64,000 nucleotides of DNA, taken from NCBI GenBank assembly GCA_029243485.1, contig JAQWRY010000010.1, positions 31,062 through 95,061 on the forward strand. Reading direction: 5' to 3'. Under the pieces are notes generated by a model, which was not told where the DNA came from, did not search any database, and was given only the letters and a program-made list of their open reading frames with translations. The translations under genes were made by a program, and so were the position numbers. The number at the start of each line of letters is the position of its first letter. Position 1 is the first letter of the stretch. The DNA is from Candidatus Binatia bacterium (GTDB taxonomy: Bacteria; Desulfobacterota; Binatia; UBA12015). Shown in pieces: positions 9,134 through 17,248 of this stretch.

Positions 9134-10201
9134 ATGCGCTCTGGACTCCGGGGACGGTTCTTACTGTTCGTCGCCTCGACCGCCCTCACGCTGCTGTCCC
9201 TCGAAGTCGTTTTTCGTGTGGTCGCGTGGCGCGAGGACCGACGCGCCCTGGAGTTCGCTCTTGCGAATCCGGCTCCCCTTCCGACCGACCGATCTGCCTG
9301 GTTGCGGGAGATTCTGCAGATCAGTGCCGATGATCGCATCGTCTACGAGCTTCGTCCGGCCATCGAGGATGTCTCCTTCGTTGGCGCTTCCCTCTCTACC
9401 AACGAGCGCGGCTTTCGTGGACCCGAGGTCACGACGCCGAAGCCCAGGGGCTGGAAACGGATCGTCGGGATCGGGGATTCCACGCAGTTCGGTTGGGGGG
9501 TCGAGCGAGAGGAAGCCTATCTCGAGCTCCTCGCACGCGGCCTCAGTTCGCAAGGGGGCCAACACTGGGACGCCGTCAATACGGGTGTCCCCGGCTACAA
9601 TACGGTCATGGAGGTTCGGACGCTGCGTGAGAAGGCGCTCGATCTCGAGCCCGATCTCGTCGTGCTTGGCTTGGTCGCGAATGATCTGCAGCTGCCGAAT
9701 TTCATCCGTGCCCGGTCGGATGTCTTCGCGCTGAATGAGTCGTTCCTGCTCAGGGTCGCGCGCGAGGGTCTCGATGCGGGAACTGCCGCGGCTCCGAAGG
9801 GCCTCGTCGACTCGCCGCGCGAAGGCGATGGCGGCTTCGGGTTCGAGAGCGATCCGCACCGGGTGCCACCGCAGTACGAAGACATGGTGGGTTGGGCGCC
9901 CTTTGAGGCCGCGCTCGACGAGCTCGCGGAGATGCGTGACGCGCATGGCTTCGACGTGGTGGCGGTGAGCCTTTGGAAGGTGGCGCCTCTGGATCGGATG
10001 CTCGCGGCATGCGAAGCCCGCGGCTTTACGACCGTGCTCGCGGAGCCGGCCATCGGCGGGTACATCCGCGCTAACGACCTCGAGCACTACCAGGAGTCCG
10101 AGATGACGGTGTCGCTGACGGATCCGCACCCTTCCGCCATCACTCACGGTCTGATCGCCGAAGTCCTTCTGGACCGAATCGCGACGGCGCGAGGCCACTA
10201 G
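9134..10201 (+). CDS. SGNH/GDSL hydrolase family membrane-anchored protein
   Basis: A 355-residue protein with one N-terminal hydrophobic segment (about residues 8-30) that would anchor it facing the periplasm. SGNH blocks are in order: GIGDSTQFGWG with nucleophile Ser116, GVPGYNT (block II Gly), VANDLQ (block III Asn) and a terminal DPHPS with Asp330 and His332. The family includes esterases and O-acetyl-glycan deacetylases or transferases. It is a single gene, not clearly in an operon, although two MBOAT/SGNH pairs lie elsewhere in the window. The substrate is unknown. Confidence 0.85.
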   Translation: MRSGLRGRFLLFVASTALTLLSLEVVFRVVAWREDRRALEFALANPAPLPTDRSAWLREILQISADDRIVYELRPAIEDVSFVGASLSTNERGFRGPEVTTPKPRGWKRIVGIGDSTQFGWGVEREEAYLELLARGLSSQGGQHWDAVNTGVPGYNTVMEVRTLREKALDLEPDLVVLGLVANDLQLPNFIRARSDVFALNESFLLRVAREGLDAGTAAAPKGLVDSPREGDGGFGFESDPHRVPPQYEDMVGWAPFEAALDELAEMRDAHGFDVVAVSLWKVAPLDRMLAACEARGFTTVLAEPAIGGYIRANDLEHYQESEMTVSLTDPHPSAITHGLIAEVLLDRIATARGH

Positions 10202-10367
10202 CAGCGGCGGCGGTGGAGCGGAAGGCCCGTTGGCGTTTCGACGGCGTCGGGTGGTCGATTGAGCTCCTCCACAACCGTTCCCCCGCTTCGATTGGTCCGC
10301 ATGGCAGGCGAGCGCTAGGATAACGAGTGCCGTTCGCGAAACGCCGTAGCGTTTAGGAGACCGTCCC

Positions 10368-11213
10368 GTGGGAAGCCTCTCGACACACCAAATCGATCAC
10401 TATTGGGAGCACGGCTACGTCGTGGTGCCCGGCGTTCTCGAACCGGACCAGATCGAGCGTTACCTCTCGCGTGCCAAAGAGATCGCACGCGGTGATTTCC
10501 CAGACGGCGCTGCGAACCGTCTCGTGAAGGACATCCAGTTCGCGAAGGGCGAGCTGCCGATGCCCGACGATCCCGAGCACGCGCTCTGGAAGATCATCAA
10601 CCCCGATCGCTTCGATACGACGATGGCCGAGTGCCTGCGCTTCCCACGTGTCCTCGAGGCCGTTTCCAGCCTGATCGGCGAGGACCTTCTCGCCTTTCTC
10701 TTGATGTTCATCTACAAGCCGCCCGGCGTCGCGCAGTCCGTGCATCCGTTCCACCAGGACGCTGCGTACTTCCCGTTCCGTCCGCAGAAGCAGTGCGTCG
10801 GGGTGTGGATCCCTCTCGACCCGGTCTCCGAGGCGAACGGTGGACTCACGATCGTTCCCGGCTCGCACCGGCTTCCCATTCAGCAGCACGAGATCAAGGA
10901 AGGCATCAATTTCGGAGCGCTCGCGGCGGCCGGGATCGAAGGAAACGACGCGTATCACGCCGAGGCGATCACACTGGAGCTTCGGCCTGGTGACTGTGTT
11001 CTCTTCAGTACCAAGATGCTCCACCGAACCGGCGGCAACCGAACCACCGAACATCGGCGCGTGGTGACGCTGCACATGGCGAGCGCGAAGTGCGTGCCGC
11101 TCGGACCGCAGCTGAGTGAGTACGGGTTTACTTCGGTGCAGGGCGAGACGTTCGAGGGATGTCTGCAGCCAGTGGGAGATCCGGCGCTGGCGCTCCTGAA
11201 CTCGCGCGTCTGA
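10368..11213 (+). CDS. Phytanoyl-CoA dioxygenase (PhyH) family protein
   Basis: A complete 281-residue PhyH-type non-heme iron dioxygenase. The iron ligands are His129 and Asp131 (FHQDAAYF) and distal His219 (LHRTGGN), with Arg230 a candidate 2-oxoglutarate anchor. The family hydroxylates alpha carbons of branched acyl-CoAs such as phytanoyl-CoA, or small secondary metabolites. The GTG start at 10368 has AGGAGA about 8 bases upstream. It stands next to a convergent hotdog thioesterase gene. Degradation of branched or isoprenoid acyl chains would fit the rest of the window, but that is inference. Confidence 0.9.
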   Translation: MGSLSTHQIDHYWEHGYVVVPGVLEPDQIERYLSRAKEIARGDFPDGAANRLVKDIQFAKGELPMPDDPEHALWKIINPDRFDTTMAECLRFPRVLEAVSSLIGEDLLAFLLMFIYKPPGVAQSVHPFHQDAAYFPFRPQKQCVGVWIPLDPVSEANGGLTIVPGSHRLPIQQHEIKEGINFGALAAAGIEGNDAYHAEAITLELRPGDCVLFSTKMLHRTGGNRTTEHRRVVTLHMASAKCVPLGPQLSEYGFTSVQGETFEGCLQPVGDPALALLNSRV

Positions 11214-11220
11214 GTGCCGC

Positions 11221-11892
11221 TCAGTCCTCGTCCCAGCCGGGTGCATCCCCGAGCGGTCGCGCGGGGACGATGAAAATCCCGTCGGCCTCGGCGCACAGTG
11301 CTTTGCCCGCCCAGATCTCGGCTTTCGACGCGATCTTCCGGCCCACGCGTTCGTCGGTACGGACCTCGAATCGCAGGTTCGTGCAGAGCGGCGTCGGTTG
11401 TCGGTACCGGATCGTGAGAGTCCCGGTCATTCCGGGAATGCCGACGTTCAGGTTGTGTTGGCCCATGATGCAGTCGAGGAGATGGGCGACGTAGCCACCG
11501 TGCACGCAGCCGGGCGGACCTTCCCACGCGATGTCCAGATTCACGCGACCGGTGGTGATACCCTCGGACGTCGCCAGGTCGATTGGCATCGTCATCGGAT
11601 GGTGCGGGCCGCCGAGAACGCCGGACACGTAGAACGGTCTCCCGGCCGGTGGATCTGCCGGACGGCCCAGGTTGAGGCCCACAAGTCGCGCGTGGGGCGC
11701 AAGTCGCGCGCGGATCGCGTCGATCTGCTCGGCTGCCCACGCGACGTCGGTTTCGAAGTCTTTCGCCCCGTCCACCGTCCGAAGGATTTGCTCGATCAGC
11801 GCGTGCGTTTCGGTGGCGAGCGGTGAAAGCGCCCCGGGTGCGGTTCGCATGACCTCCGATACTCGCGCGGCGGCGCGCTCGTCACTGTCCAT
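11221..11892 (-). CDS. PaaI/THEM4-type hotdog thioesterase
   Basis: A 223-residue protein whose C-terminal 130 residues form a hotdog fold with the helix motif PPGCVHGGYVAHLLDCIMG, the active-site region of PaaI and THEM4-like acyl-CoA thioesterases. The N-terminal 90 residues are helical and lack a recognised domain. It likely hydrolyses acyl-CoA in the cytoplasm. Its stop lies 8 bases from the convergent PhyH stop. Upstream, its start overlaps the end of a broken membrane glycosyltransferase frame. Confidence 0.85.
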   Translation of the reverse strand: MDSDERAAARVSEVMRTAPGALSPLATETHALIEQILRTVDGAKDFETDVAWAAEQIDAIRARLAPHARLVGLNLGRPADPPAGRPFYVSGVLGGPHHPMTMPIDLATSEGITTGRVNLDIAWEGPPGCVHGGYVAHLLDCIMGQHNLNVGIPGMTGTLTIRYRQPTPLCTNLRFEVRTDERVGRKIASKAEIWAGKALCAEADGIFIVPARPLGDAPGWDED

Positions 11893-12630
11893 GAAGCAGA
11901 CTCGTACGGAGCGGCGTGCGGCCGGTCAACGGGGCTCTGGTTCCCTCGATCTCCGAGACTCCCTGTCGAGGCGCTTTGGGCCGTGACCTCGAGGTGCGCA
12001 GGCCGGGCTCGTTCGAGATCGTAGACCTCGACACCGCCGTGCTCGTAAACCAGGGCCGCGCGATTGATCTGCCAGTTCAGTGCTTCCTCGACGCGCGCTC
12101 GCTGCCGGAGGTCCGCCGCCCGCGTCACCAACAGCCCTGGAGCCCGATCGACGGCCTGCTCGCGAACCCAGGGGTCTTCTACCCAATCCGAGACGATGGC
12201 CCTGCGGTCTGCGATCTCGGGCCAGTGCATCGCGAGATACGACGCGGTCCACCCCATGTCGGTCAGAAGAACGAAGTCATCTTTGAACTCGCTCGACGAG
12301 ATCCACGACGCGACGTCTCGCATCTCCAAGTGCGGATTACCCGTGATCCACACTCGCGTGTCGTACCGCTCGGTAGGTTCGAAGGAGCCGAGCATGCCGA
12401 TGAGCAACGTCGCTGCGGCGATTGACCCGATCCCCGGACGAAGGGTCTGAAGCGGAAGCCACATCATCGGGAAGCAGGAGCACGATGCCGAGCACGAGGT
12501 ACCGCGAGCACATGCTCTCCCCGCGGATCCCGGCGAAGTAGAGGCTCGCGGACCAGAATACGATCACCACTGCCAAGTACAGGACCCATGTGGGCGGAAC
12601 TCGACGTGCGGGTTGGGCGGCGACCATCAC
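11796..12630 (-). pseudogene. C-terminal remnant of a membrane glycosyltransferase (GT-C-like)
   Basis: From 12630 leftwards a frame encodes transmembrane segments (VLYLAVVIVFWSASLYFAG, then RYLVLGIVLLLP). Near 12465 the similarity moves one frame over and continues MMWLPLQTL, a further membrane segment and a soluble tail (VLLTDMGWTASYLAMHWPE) typical of the periplasmic end of PMT/ArnT-like transferases. The first two-thirds of the family, including the acidic active-site loop, are absent. The final ~30 codons overlap the start of the thioesterase gene. I read it as a decayed gene with a frameshift. Confidence 0.6.
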
Positions 12631-12939
12631 ACCGCGCTCCTCTCGCGCAGGCTGAGAAAACGAACAGCCGACCCACGATCCGGTCGACGTCCCGCGATCC
12701 GCGCCCGCCCGGGAATCAGTAGAAGCCCCCGGAATGACCGGAGGCCAAGGCGAAACACCGAAGGCTCGCCCGACCAGTTGCGGCGAGAGTAACGATTAAC
12801 GAAAGCGCTGAGATTAACGAACGTCCCTACTTCGGAGACCGGAGCGACGTCGGGCGAGCTCTGTTGGGCGAAGGGCAGACGCGCGGCGTTTCGTGAGGGG
12901 CCTGAGCGATGACAGCCCCCCAAGGACGAGCGGGTCCTC
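12631..12939. other. Gene-poor region containing one repeat arm
   Basis: About 310 bases upstream of the glycosyltransferase remnant. No supported coding frame. It contains one solo copy of the dispersed 46-base repeat arm (12791-12836), described separately. Confidence 0.4.
12791..12836 (-). repeat. Solo arm of dispersed palindromic element (copy A)
   Basis: Read on the minus strand it begins GAAGTAGGGACGTTCGTTAA and contains two direct half-sites, CGTTAATC and CGTTAATC, separated by ten bases. It matches the arms at 20387, 24999, 25121, 25214 and 28488. No inverted partner is visible within 150 bases on either side. Confidence 0.75.
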
Positions 12940-13311
12940 CTAGAACGGGGGTTCTTCCCCCTCGTCGGAGAACCCGGAATCCTCCTTCGCACCGCCACCG
13001 CCACCGCCACCGCCCGCGCTCCCATTCAGCTTCTGCACGGTCCAGACGTCGAGCGAGTTGAAGTACTTCACCTCGTTCGTCGGGCTCGTCCACTCGCGGC
13101 CACGCAGGCTGAACTCCACGCGGACCTCGTCGCCCTGCTGGAATTCATCGAGCGTCGCGCAGCGGTCGCCCGTCAGCTGGAAGAGCACGTACTGCGGGTA
13201 TTCGGGGTTGCCTTCCGTCATCTGCACCACGAACTCACGCTTTTTGAAGCGCTCGGTGATCTGCTTGGCGTCGAAGAGTTTGAAGATGGTCCCTGTCGCT
13301 TCCAATCCCAT
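12940..13311 (-). CDS. DUF3127 OB-fold-like protein with SSB-type C-terminal tip
   Basis: A 123-residue protein. Residues 1-95 match DUF3127, with FKKREFVVQMTEGNPEYPQ, FSLRGREW and KYFNSLDVWTVQKL. After that comes a Gly run (GGGGGGGG) and an acidic tail ending EEPPF. That layout copies single-stranded DNA-binding protein: OB core, flexible Gly linker and acidic tip ending in Pro-Phe, used to recruit repair proteins. DUF3127 proteins are uncharacterised but thought to be SSB-related. It is probably cytoplasmic and DNA-associated. It is flanked by remnants and has no operon partner. Confidence 0.85.
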   Translation of the reverse strand: MGLEATGTIFKLFDAKQITERFKKREFVVQMTEGNPEYPQYVLFQLTGDRCATLDEFQQGDEVRVEFSLRGREWTSPTNEVKYFNSLDVWTVQKLNGSAGGGGGGGGAKEDSGFSDEGEEPPF

Positions 13312-13367
13312 CTACGGACCATAAGCATTCCGCACCCGGAATGGCAGTAGGCACTGCGCGCAAAATC

Positions 13368-13690
13368 TCAATCGCCGAGCTTTACGACGTTCTCCTTGCT
13401 CAGTGAGCGCGGCATCAGGCGTCCCGGGCGCGCCTCGTACGTCTGGACCACCATTGCGTCGGGCTCCGGGGCCCAGCTCAGGTGCAACGGCCGCGCGGCG
13501 TCGTAGAGGTAGATTCGGTCGTAGGGCAGATTCTTGGTGGCCACGCGACGCCGCCGAACTCATTCTCCAGCGGGCCAGGCAGCTCTTCGTCGAGCGGCGC
13601 CATCGCAGCCCAGGTCTCTGGCGGCTCGGGGCGGTTCGCGATGACCTCGTCCTTCGTCGCGAGCACCTGCCAGGTTTCGCAGCAGTGCAC
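13368..13690 (-). pseudogene. Frameshifted gene of unknown function
   Basis: Two consecutive minus-strand frames look protein-like. From 13690, WQVLATKDEVIANRPEPPET continues to NEFGGVA; near 13540 the frame changes and continues NLPYDRIYLYDAARPLHLSW to a stop at 13368 (ENVVKLGD). Joined by one shift they would encode about 107 residues. I do not recognise the family. The amino-acid composition is more natural than in the alternative frames, which is the evidence for a broken gene rather than noise. Confidence 0.4.
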
Positions 13691-13783
13691 AGAGGGGGCG
13701 GGTGGAGGTCAGGAGGTTCTCCGGGGTGGGCCGGGTTTTCGTCACGTCGAACCCTAGGACGACTTTAAACGAAAGAGCGAGCG

Positions 13784-14464
13784 ATGGGGCTGCGGTCTCG
13801 TTGCATGAACGATCGAATGGCGTATTTTGCGCCTGTGACAGAAAACCAGAACGGACCTTCGCCAGCAGCAGTTGAAGCCGGAGTCGACCTCTTCCGCGTC
13901 GGTCTCGCCAACCTCAAGAAGAACTGGGGGTGGTACCTCGCGCTCGGGATCGTCCTGATCGTGCTCGGTACGATCGCGATCAGTTCCTCGCTGCTCATGA
14001 CGATCGCGTCGATCGTTTTGCTCGGTTGGCTCATGGTCTTCGGCGGCCTGGCCGAGGCGATCCATGCGTTCTGGCGGAAGGACTGGGGTGGCTTCTTTCT
14101 CGATCTCCTCGGAGGCGTTCTCTACTTCGTCGTCGGCGGGATGCTCCTCGCGAATCCGGCGGCGAGTGCGGTGGCTCTGACGCTGATCATCGCGATGTTC
14201 CTGATCATCGGCGGCATCTTCCGCATCGTGGCAGCGCTCGCCGGCAAACCCCCGCACTGGGGTTGGGTCCTGCTGAGCGGCGGGATGAGCCTCGCCCTCG
14301 GGCTCATGATTTGGGCAGAGTGGCCCGTGTCGGGCCTCTGGGTCATCGGGCTCTTTGTCGGCATCGAGATGCTCTTCAACGGATGGTCCCTCGTGATGTT
14401 GTCCCTATCCGCGAAGAACCTCCCGGACGTCGACGATTCCGCGGCCGCACCGACCGCCGGCTGA
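13784..14464 (+). CDS. HdeD family (DUF308) integral membrane protein
   Basis: A 226-residue membrane protein with six predicted transmembrane helices in three pairs, for example WYLALGIVLIVLGTIAI and ALTLIIAMFLIIGGIFRI. This is the HdeD/DUF308 layout, linked in enterobacteria to acid stress although its molecular role is not known. The start is ambiguous among ATG codons at 13784, 13805 and 13817; the family core begins around LFRVGLANLKKNWGWYLA. It stands alone between remnants and a convergent RidA-type gene. Confidence 0.82.
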   Translation: MGLRSRCMNDRMAYFAPVTENQNGPSPAAVEAGVDLFRVGLANLKKNWGWYLALGIVLIVLGTIAISSSLLMTIASIVLLGWLMVFGGLAEAIHAFWRKDWGGFFLDLLGGVLYFVVGGMLLANPAASAVALTLIIAMFLIIGGIFRIVAALAGKPPHWGWVLLSGGMSLALGLMIWAEWPVSGLWVIGLFVGIEMLFNGWSLVMLSLSAKNLPDVDDSAAAPTAG

Positions 14465-14481
14465 CGGAGGTCCGCAGTCGC

Positions 14482-14868
14482 TCATTCCACCTCCAACACC
14501 ATCTCGATCTCTACACTGATGTCGAATGGCAACTCCGCCATCCCCGCCGCCGACCGCGTATGCGGCCCGGCCTCGCCGAAGATCTTCACGAGCACGTCCG
14601 AAGCCCCTTCGATCACCGCAGGCGTTTGATTGAACCCGGGCGACGTGTTCACCATCCCGAACACTTTCACAACCCGCTTCACACGGTCGAGTGATGTTTC
14701 GCCGCCGACCTTTCCCGTGATGATCTCGCCTTTCGACGTCGGGCCGTGTCCGCCCACGTACAAGAGATTCCCCACCTGTTTGCAGCCGAGGTAGTTCCCG
14801 ACGGGGAGGAAAACCTCCAGTAGCTCGATCCCGACCTCCGTCAATTGCGCTTCTGTTCCAGCGGGCAT
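14482..14868 (-). CDS. RidA/YjgF family protein
   Basis: A 128-residue protein of the Rid/YjgF superfamily, with GNLLYVGGHGP near the N-terminal core and SAAGMAELPFDISVEIE at the C-terminus. The usual RidA Arg in the final active-site segment is not present in its normal context, so it may belong to a non-deaminase Rid subgroup. Rid proteins hydrolyse reactive imines in the cytoplasm and are trimeric. The ATG at 14868 is preceded by GGAGGA at ideal spacing, which fixes the start. It faces away from the amine-oxidase remnant. Confidence 0.82.
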   Translation of the reverse strand: MPAGTEAQLTEVGIELLEVFLPVGNYLGCKQVGNLLYVGGHGPTSKGEIITGKVGGETSLDRVKRVVKVFGMVNTSPGFNQTPAVIEGASDVLVKIFGEAGPHTRSAAGMAELPFDISVEIEMVLEVE

Positions 14869-14902
14869 TCTGCGTCCTCCTGTCGATCCGGGAAGCGGGC
14901 GC

Positions 14903-15425
14903 GGCGAGCACGTCGTGATCGCCCGCGGTGGGATCGTCGGTCGCACGGCGGCCTACGAGCTGCTCTCGAAGAAGAGCGACCATCGCGTCACGATCCCCGA
15001 AGCCAATGATCGGCTCGGTGGTCGCAATCATACCGAACGGAACGGCGACACGGTCGTCGAAGAGACGAAGGAGCGCGGCACGATCGTGCAGACGTGCACC
15101 TTTCAGCCCGAGAAGAACGAGCCGTACCTGAATACCGGACCGGGGCGAGTTCTTGCCGTAGGAGCGACTTGATTCGGCTCGGCAGGGAGCTCGGGAGATG
15201 GCCGGAGACGAGTTCGCCGACGGTCTCGGTCACGGCATCACCATCGCATGGCAGAACGTGCCGCACATCGGCGGCGTCTGGGCGCAGTGGGGGAACGTCG
15301 CGGCGGACGTGACGACCGGCCAGTTCCTGGACGTCCACAACACCCTTGCGGCCGGGAATCGCGCGTCGACCTCGCAGCTGCCCAGGCATCTGAGTGGTCT
15401 CGGCGAGGGTCAAAGATCGAAGTAG
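14903..15425 (+). pseudogene. Remnant of a flavin monoamine oxidase gene
   Basis: The start reads VVIARGGIVGRTAAYELLS and then EANDRLGGRNHTERNGDTVV, the dinucleotide-binding N-terminus of flavin amine oxidases, but the first glycine of GxGxxG is Arg-replaced. After PYLNTGPGRV the frame breaks and most of the enzyme is missing. The part from about 15198 (AGDEFADGLGHGITIAWQ and HIGGVWAQWGNV) looks like the distal part of such an enzyme in another frame. About 170 codons remain of an expected 450 or more, so this is a real deletion derivative rather than a sequencing error. Confidence 0.65.
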
Positions 15426-15466
15426 ACACGCCCGACAGGCCACGTACTCTGTCGGGAGGTGTCTAG

Positions 15467-16351
15467 ATGAATCGTCAAAGCCAGTTCGCCCTCTCCCTTG
15501 TCGTCGTCGCCTCGCTGGCGGTCGGCGCGCTCACGTTTTTTTCCGAAGATCCGGCTGAGACCGGTGGGGTTGCCGAGCCGGGCACTCCCGCGGCCCGCGA
15601 GGCTTCCGCGAGGTCTCCGGCAGGCACGGTCGAAGACTACGCAGCGCGAATCCGGGAACTCGCCGACGCTGTCGAGCGCGAGAAGGAAGAGCGCTTGAGC
15701 CTCGCGGCTGAAGTCGCGTCTCTCAAGAACGAGCTTGCTCGAGTTCAGGCGAGCGGCGGCACCCGGCAGGTCGCGCATGCCTCCGCGTCGCACGCCGCGG
15801 CCGCTCGGGATAAAGTCGACGGGGCCCGCGCGCGCCGGCGGGGCCTCGATGTCGACGCGCTCGTCGTCGCTGGCTTCGATGAAGCGACCGTTCGGGAGTT
15901 CAAGGAGGACGCCGATCAGCGCGAGCTCGACCGACTCTACCTCCGCGACATCGCGTCGCGAGAAGGTTGGCTCAACTCGCAGCGATTTCGTGAGGAGACC
16001 GAAGCTCTCCGCGTCGACGGTCCGTCGACGCGCGACGAGTACGGCGACGAGTTCTACGACTGGATGCTCTATACGACCGGTCACCAGAATCGGGTCGAGG
16101 TCGCCGACGTGATGGGTGGCTCGGCGGCCGCGGACGTCGGTGTGCAGCCGGGCGATTACGTGATCAGCTATGACGGGCAGAGGATTTTCAGCCCGTCGGA
16201 TCTGCGCGATGCGACGGTCGGCGGAGAGGTCGGTGAGCTGACGCCGGTCGAGATCATCCGGAACGGTCGGCGCACGCGGCTCATGATTCCGCGAGGACCG
16301 CTCGGAGTTCGCGTCGACCTGGCTGCTGCGGAGCCGCAGCGGCCCGGGTGA
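15467..16351 (+). CDS. Membrane-anchored coiled-coil PDZ protein
   Basis: A 294-residue protein. Residues 8-25 form a membrane anchor, residues ~50-95 a coiled coil (RIRELADAVEREKEERLSLA), and residues ~190-285 a PDZ-like domain with GGSAAADVGVQPGDYVISYDG and a terminal strand LMIPRGPLGVRV. There is no protease domain, so it is probably a periplasmic scaffold or adaptor. The spacing to the next gene (52 bases, same strand) permits co-transcription with the SDR. The partner or ligand is unknown. Confidence 0.75.
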   Translation: MNRQSQFALSLVVVASLAVGALTFFSEDPAETGGVAEPGTPAAREASARSPAGTVEDYAARIRELADAVEREKEERLSLAAEVASLKNELARVQASGGTRQVAHASASHAAAARDKVDGARARRRGLDVDALVVAGFDEATVREFKEDADQRELDRLYLRDIASREGWLNSQRFREETEALRVDGPSTRDEYGDEFYDWMLYTTGHQNRVEVADVMGGSAAADVGVQPGDYVISYDGQRIFSPSDLRDATVGGEVGELTPVEIIRNGRRTRLMIPRGPLGVRVDLAAAEPQRPG

Positions 16352-16403
16352 CGGCTTCGGCTCGGGCATTGATGTTCGCCGTCCGATCCCTACAGTCCCA
16401 TCC

Positions 16404-17162
16404 ATGACCACCCACGACTTCAGCGGCAAGGTAGCGATCGTAACGGGTTCCGGCGGCGGCATCGGCGAGGGCTACGCGCGTGCCTTGGCATCGGCAGGCG
16501 CGAGCGTCGTGATCGCCGAACTCGAGACGGAGAAGGGCGAGGCGGTGGCGGCCGCGATTCGCGCCTCGGGGGCGAAGGCGGTTTTCGTCCAGACGGACGT
16601 CGGCTCCGAGGAGTCCACGCTCGCGATGGCGAAGGCGGCGGAAGAGGCGTTCGGCGGGATTGATTATCTCGTCAACAATGCCGCGATCTTCGGCAACATG
16701 AAGCAGGGTTCACTGCTCGACGTCGAGTGGGGCTACTACAAGACGTTCATGAACGTGAATCTCGACGGCGCTTTGTTGTGCATCCGTGCCTGCGCTCCGT
16801 CGATGGCGAGTCGGGGCGGCGGCGCGATCGTGAACCAGTCGTCGACCGCCGCGTGGATGGGCGTCAACCACTACGGCCTCGCGAAGATGGCTGTGAACGG
16901 CCTCACCCACTCGATGTCCCGGACCCTCGGCCCGCAGAACATCCGGGTGAACGCGATTGCGCCTGGACCGACGGACACCGACGCGCTCGGCAAGCAGGTC
17001 CCCGCGGAGTATCGAGAAGGCCTCGTCGCGTCGATCCCGCTTTCCCGCCTCGGCACGCCGCAGGACATGGCCGAAGCGTGCCTGTTCCTGCTGTCGGACG
17101 CCGCGTCGTGGGTGACGGGCCAGATCCTCGCGGTCGACGGCGGGCAGATCATCCGGGCGTAA
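16404..17162 (+). CDS. Short-chain dehydrogenase/reductase (SDR)
   Basis: A classical 252-residue SDR: TGSGGGIGEG cofactor motif at 13-22, NNAA, and the YGLAK active-site pair (Tyr-x3-Lys) with the upstream Ser in NQSSTAAW. The C-terminal SWVTGQILAVDGG is typical of the family. It interconverts hydroxyl and keto groups using NAD(P)(H). It converges with the acyl-CoA dehydrogenase gene, with a hairpin terminator between them. A role in the neighbouring acyl-CoA catabolism is plausible but not shown. Confidence 0.9.
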   Translation: MTTHDFSGKVAIVTGSGGGIGEGYARALASAGASVVIAELETEKGEAVAAAIRASGAKAVFVQTDVGSEESTLAMAKAAEEAFGGIDYLVNNAAIFGNMKQGSLLDVEWGYYKTFMNVNLDGALLCIRACAPSMASRGGGAIVNQSSTAAWMGVNHYGLAKMAVNGLTHSMSRTLGPQNIRVNAIAPGPTDTDALGKQVPAEYREGLVASIPLSRLGTPQDMAEACLFLLSDAASWVTGQILAVDGGQIIRA

Positions 17163-17170
17163 ACGCACTG

Positions 17171-17199
17171 CGGCTCCGGGGCGGGCCCCCGGAGCCGCG
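17171..17199. terminator. Bidirectional hairpin terminator
   Basis: A 12-bp perfect GC stem (GCGGCTCCGGGG with CCCCGGAGCCGC) around a five-base loop lies between the convergent SDR (ending 17162) and acyl-CoA dehydrogenase (ending 17249) genes. The T-tract is weak, but position and stem strength suit a shared terminator. Confidence 0.7.
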
Positions 17200-17248
17200 A
17201 TGCTGCTCTTCTAGTCGACGAAGAGTCGACTGCATATGCCCGGCGGTC

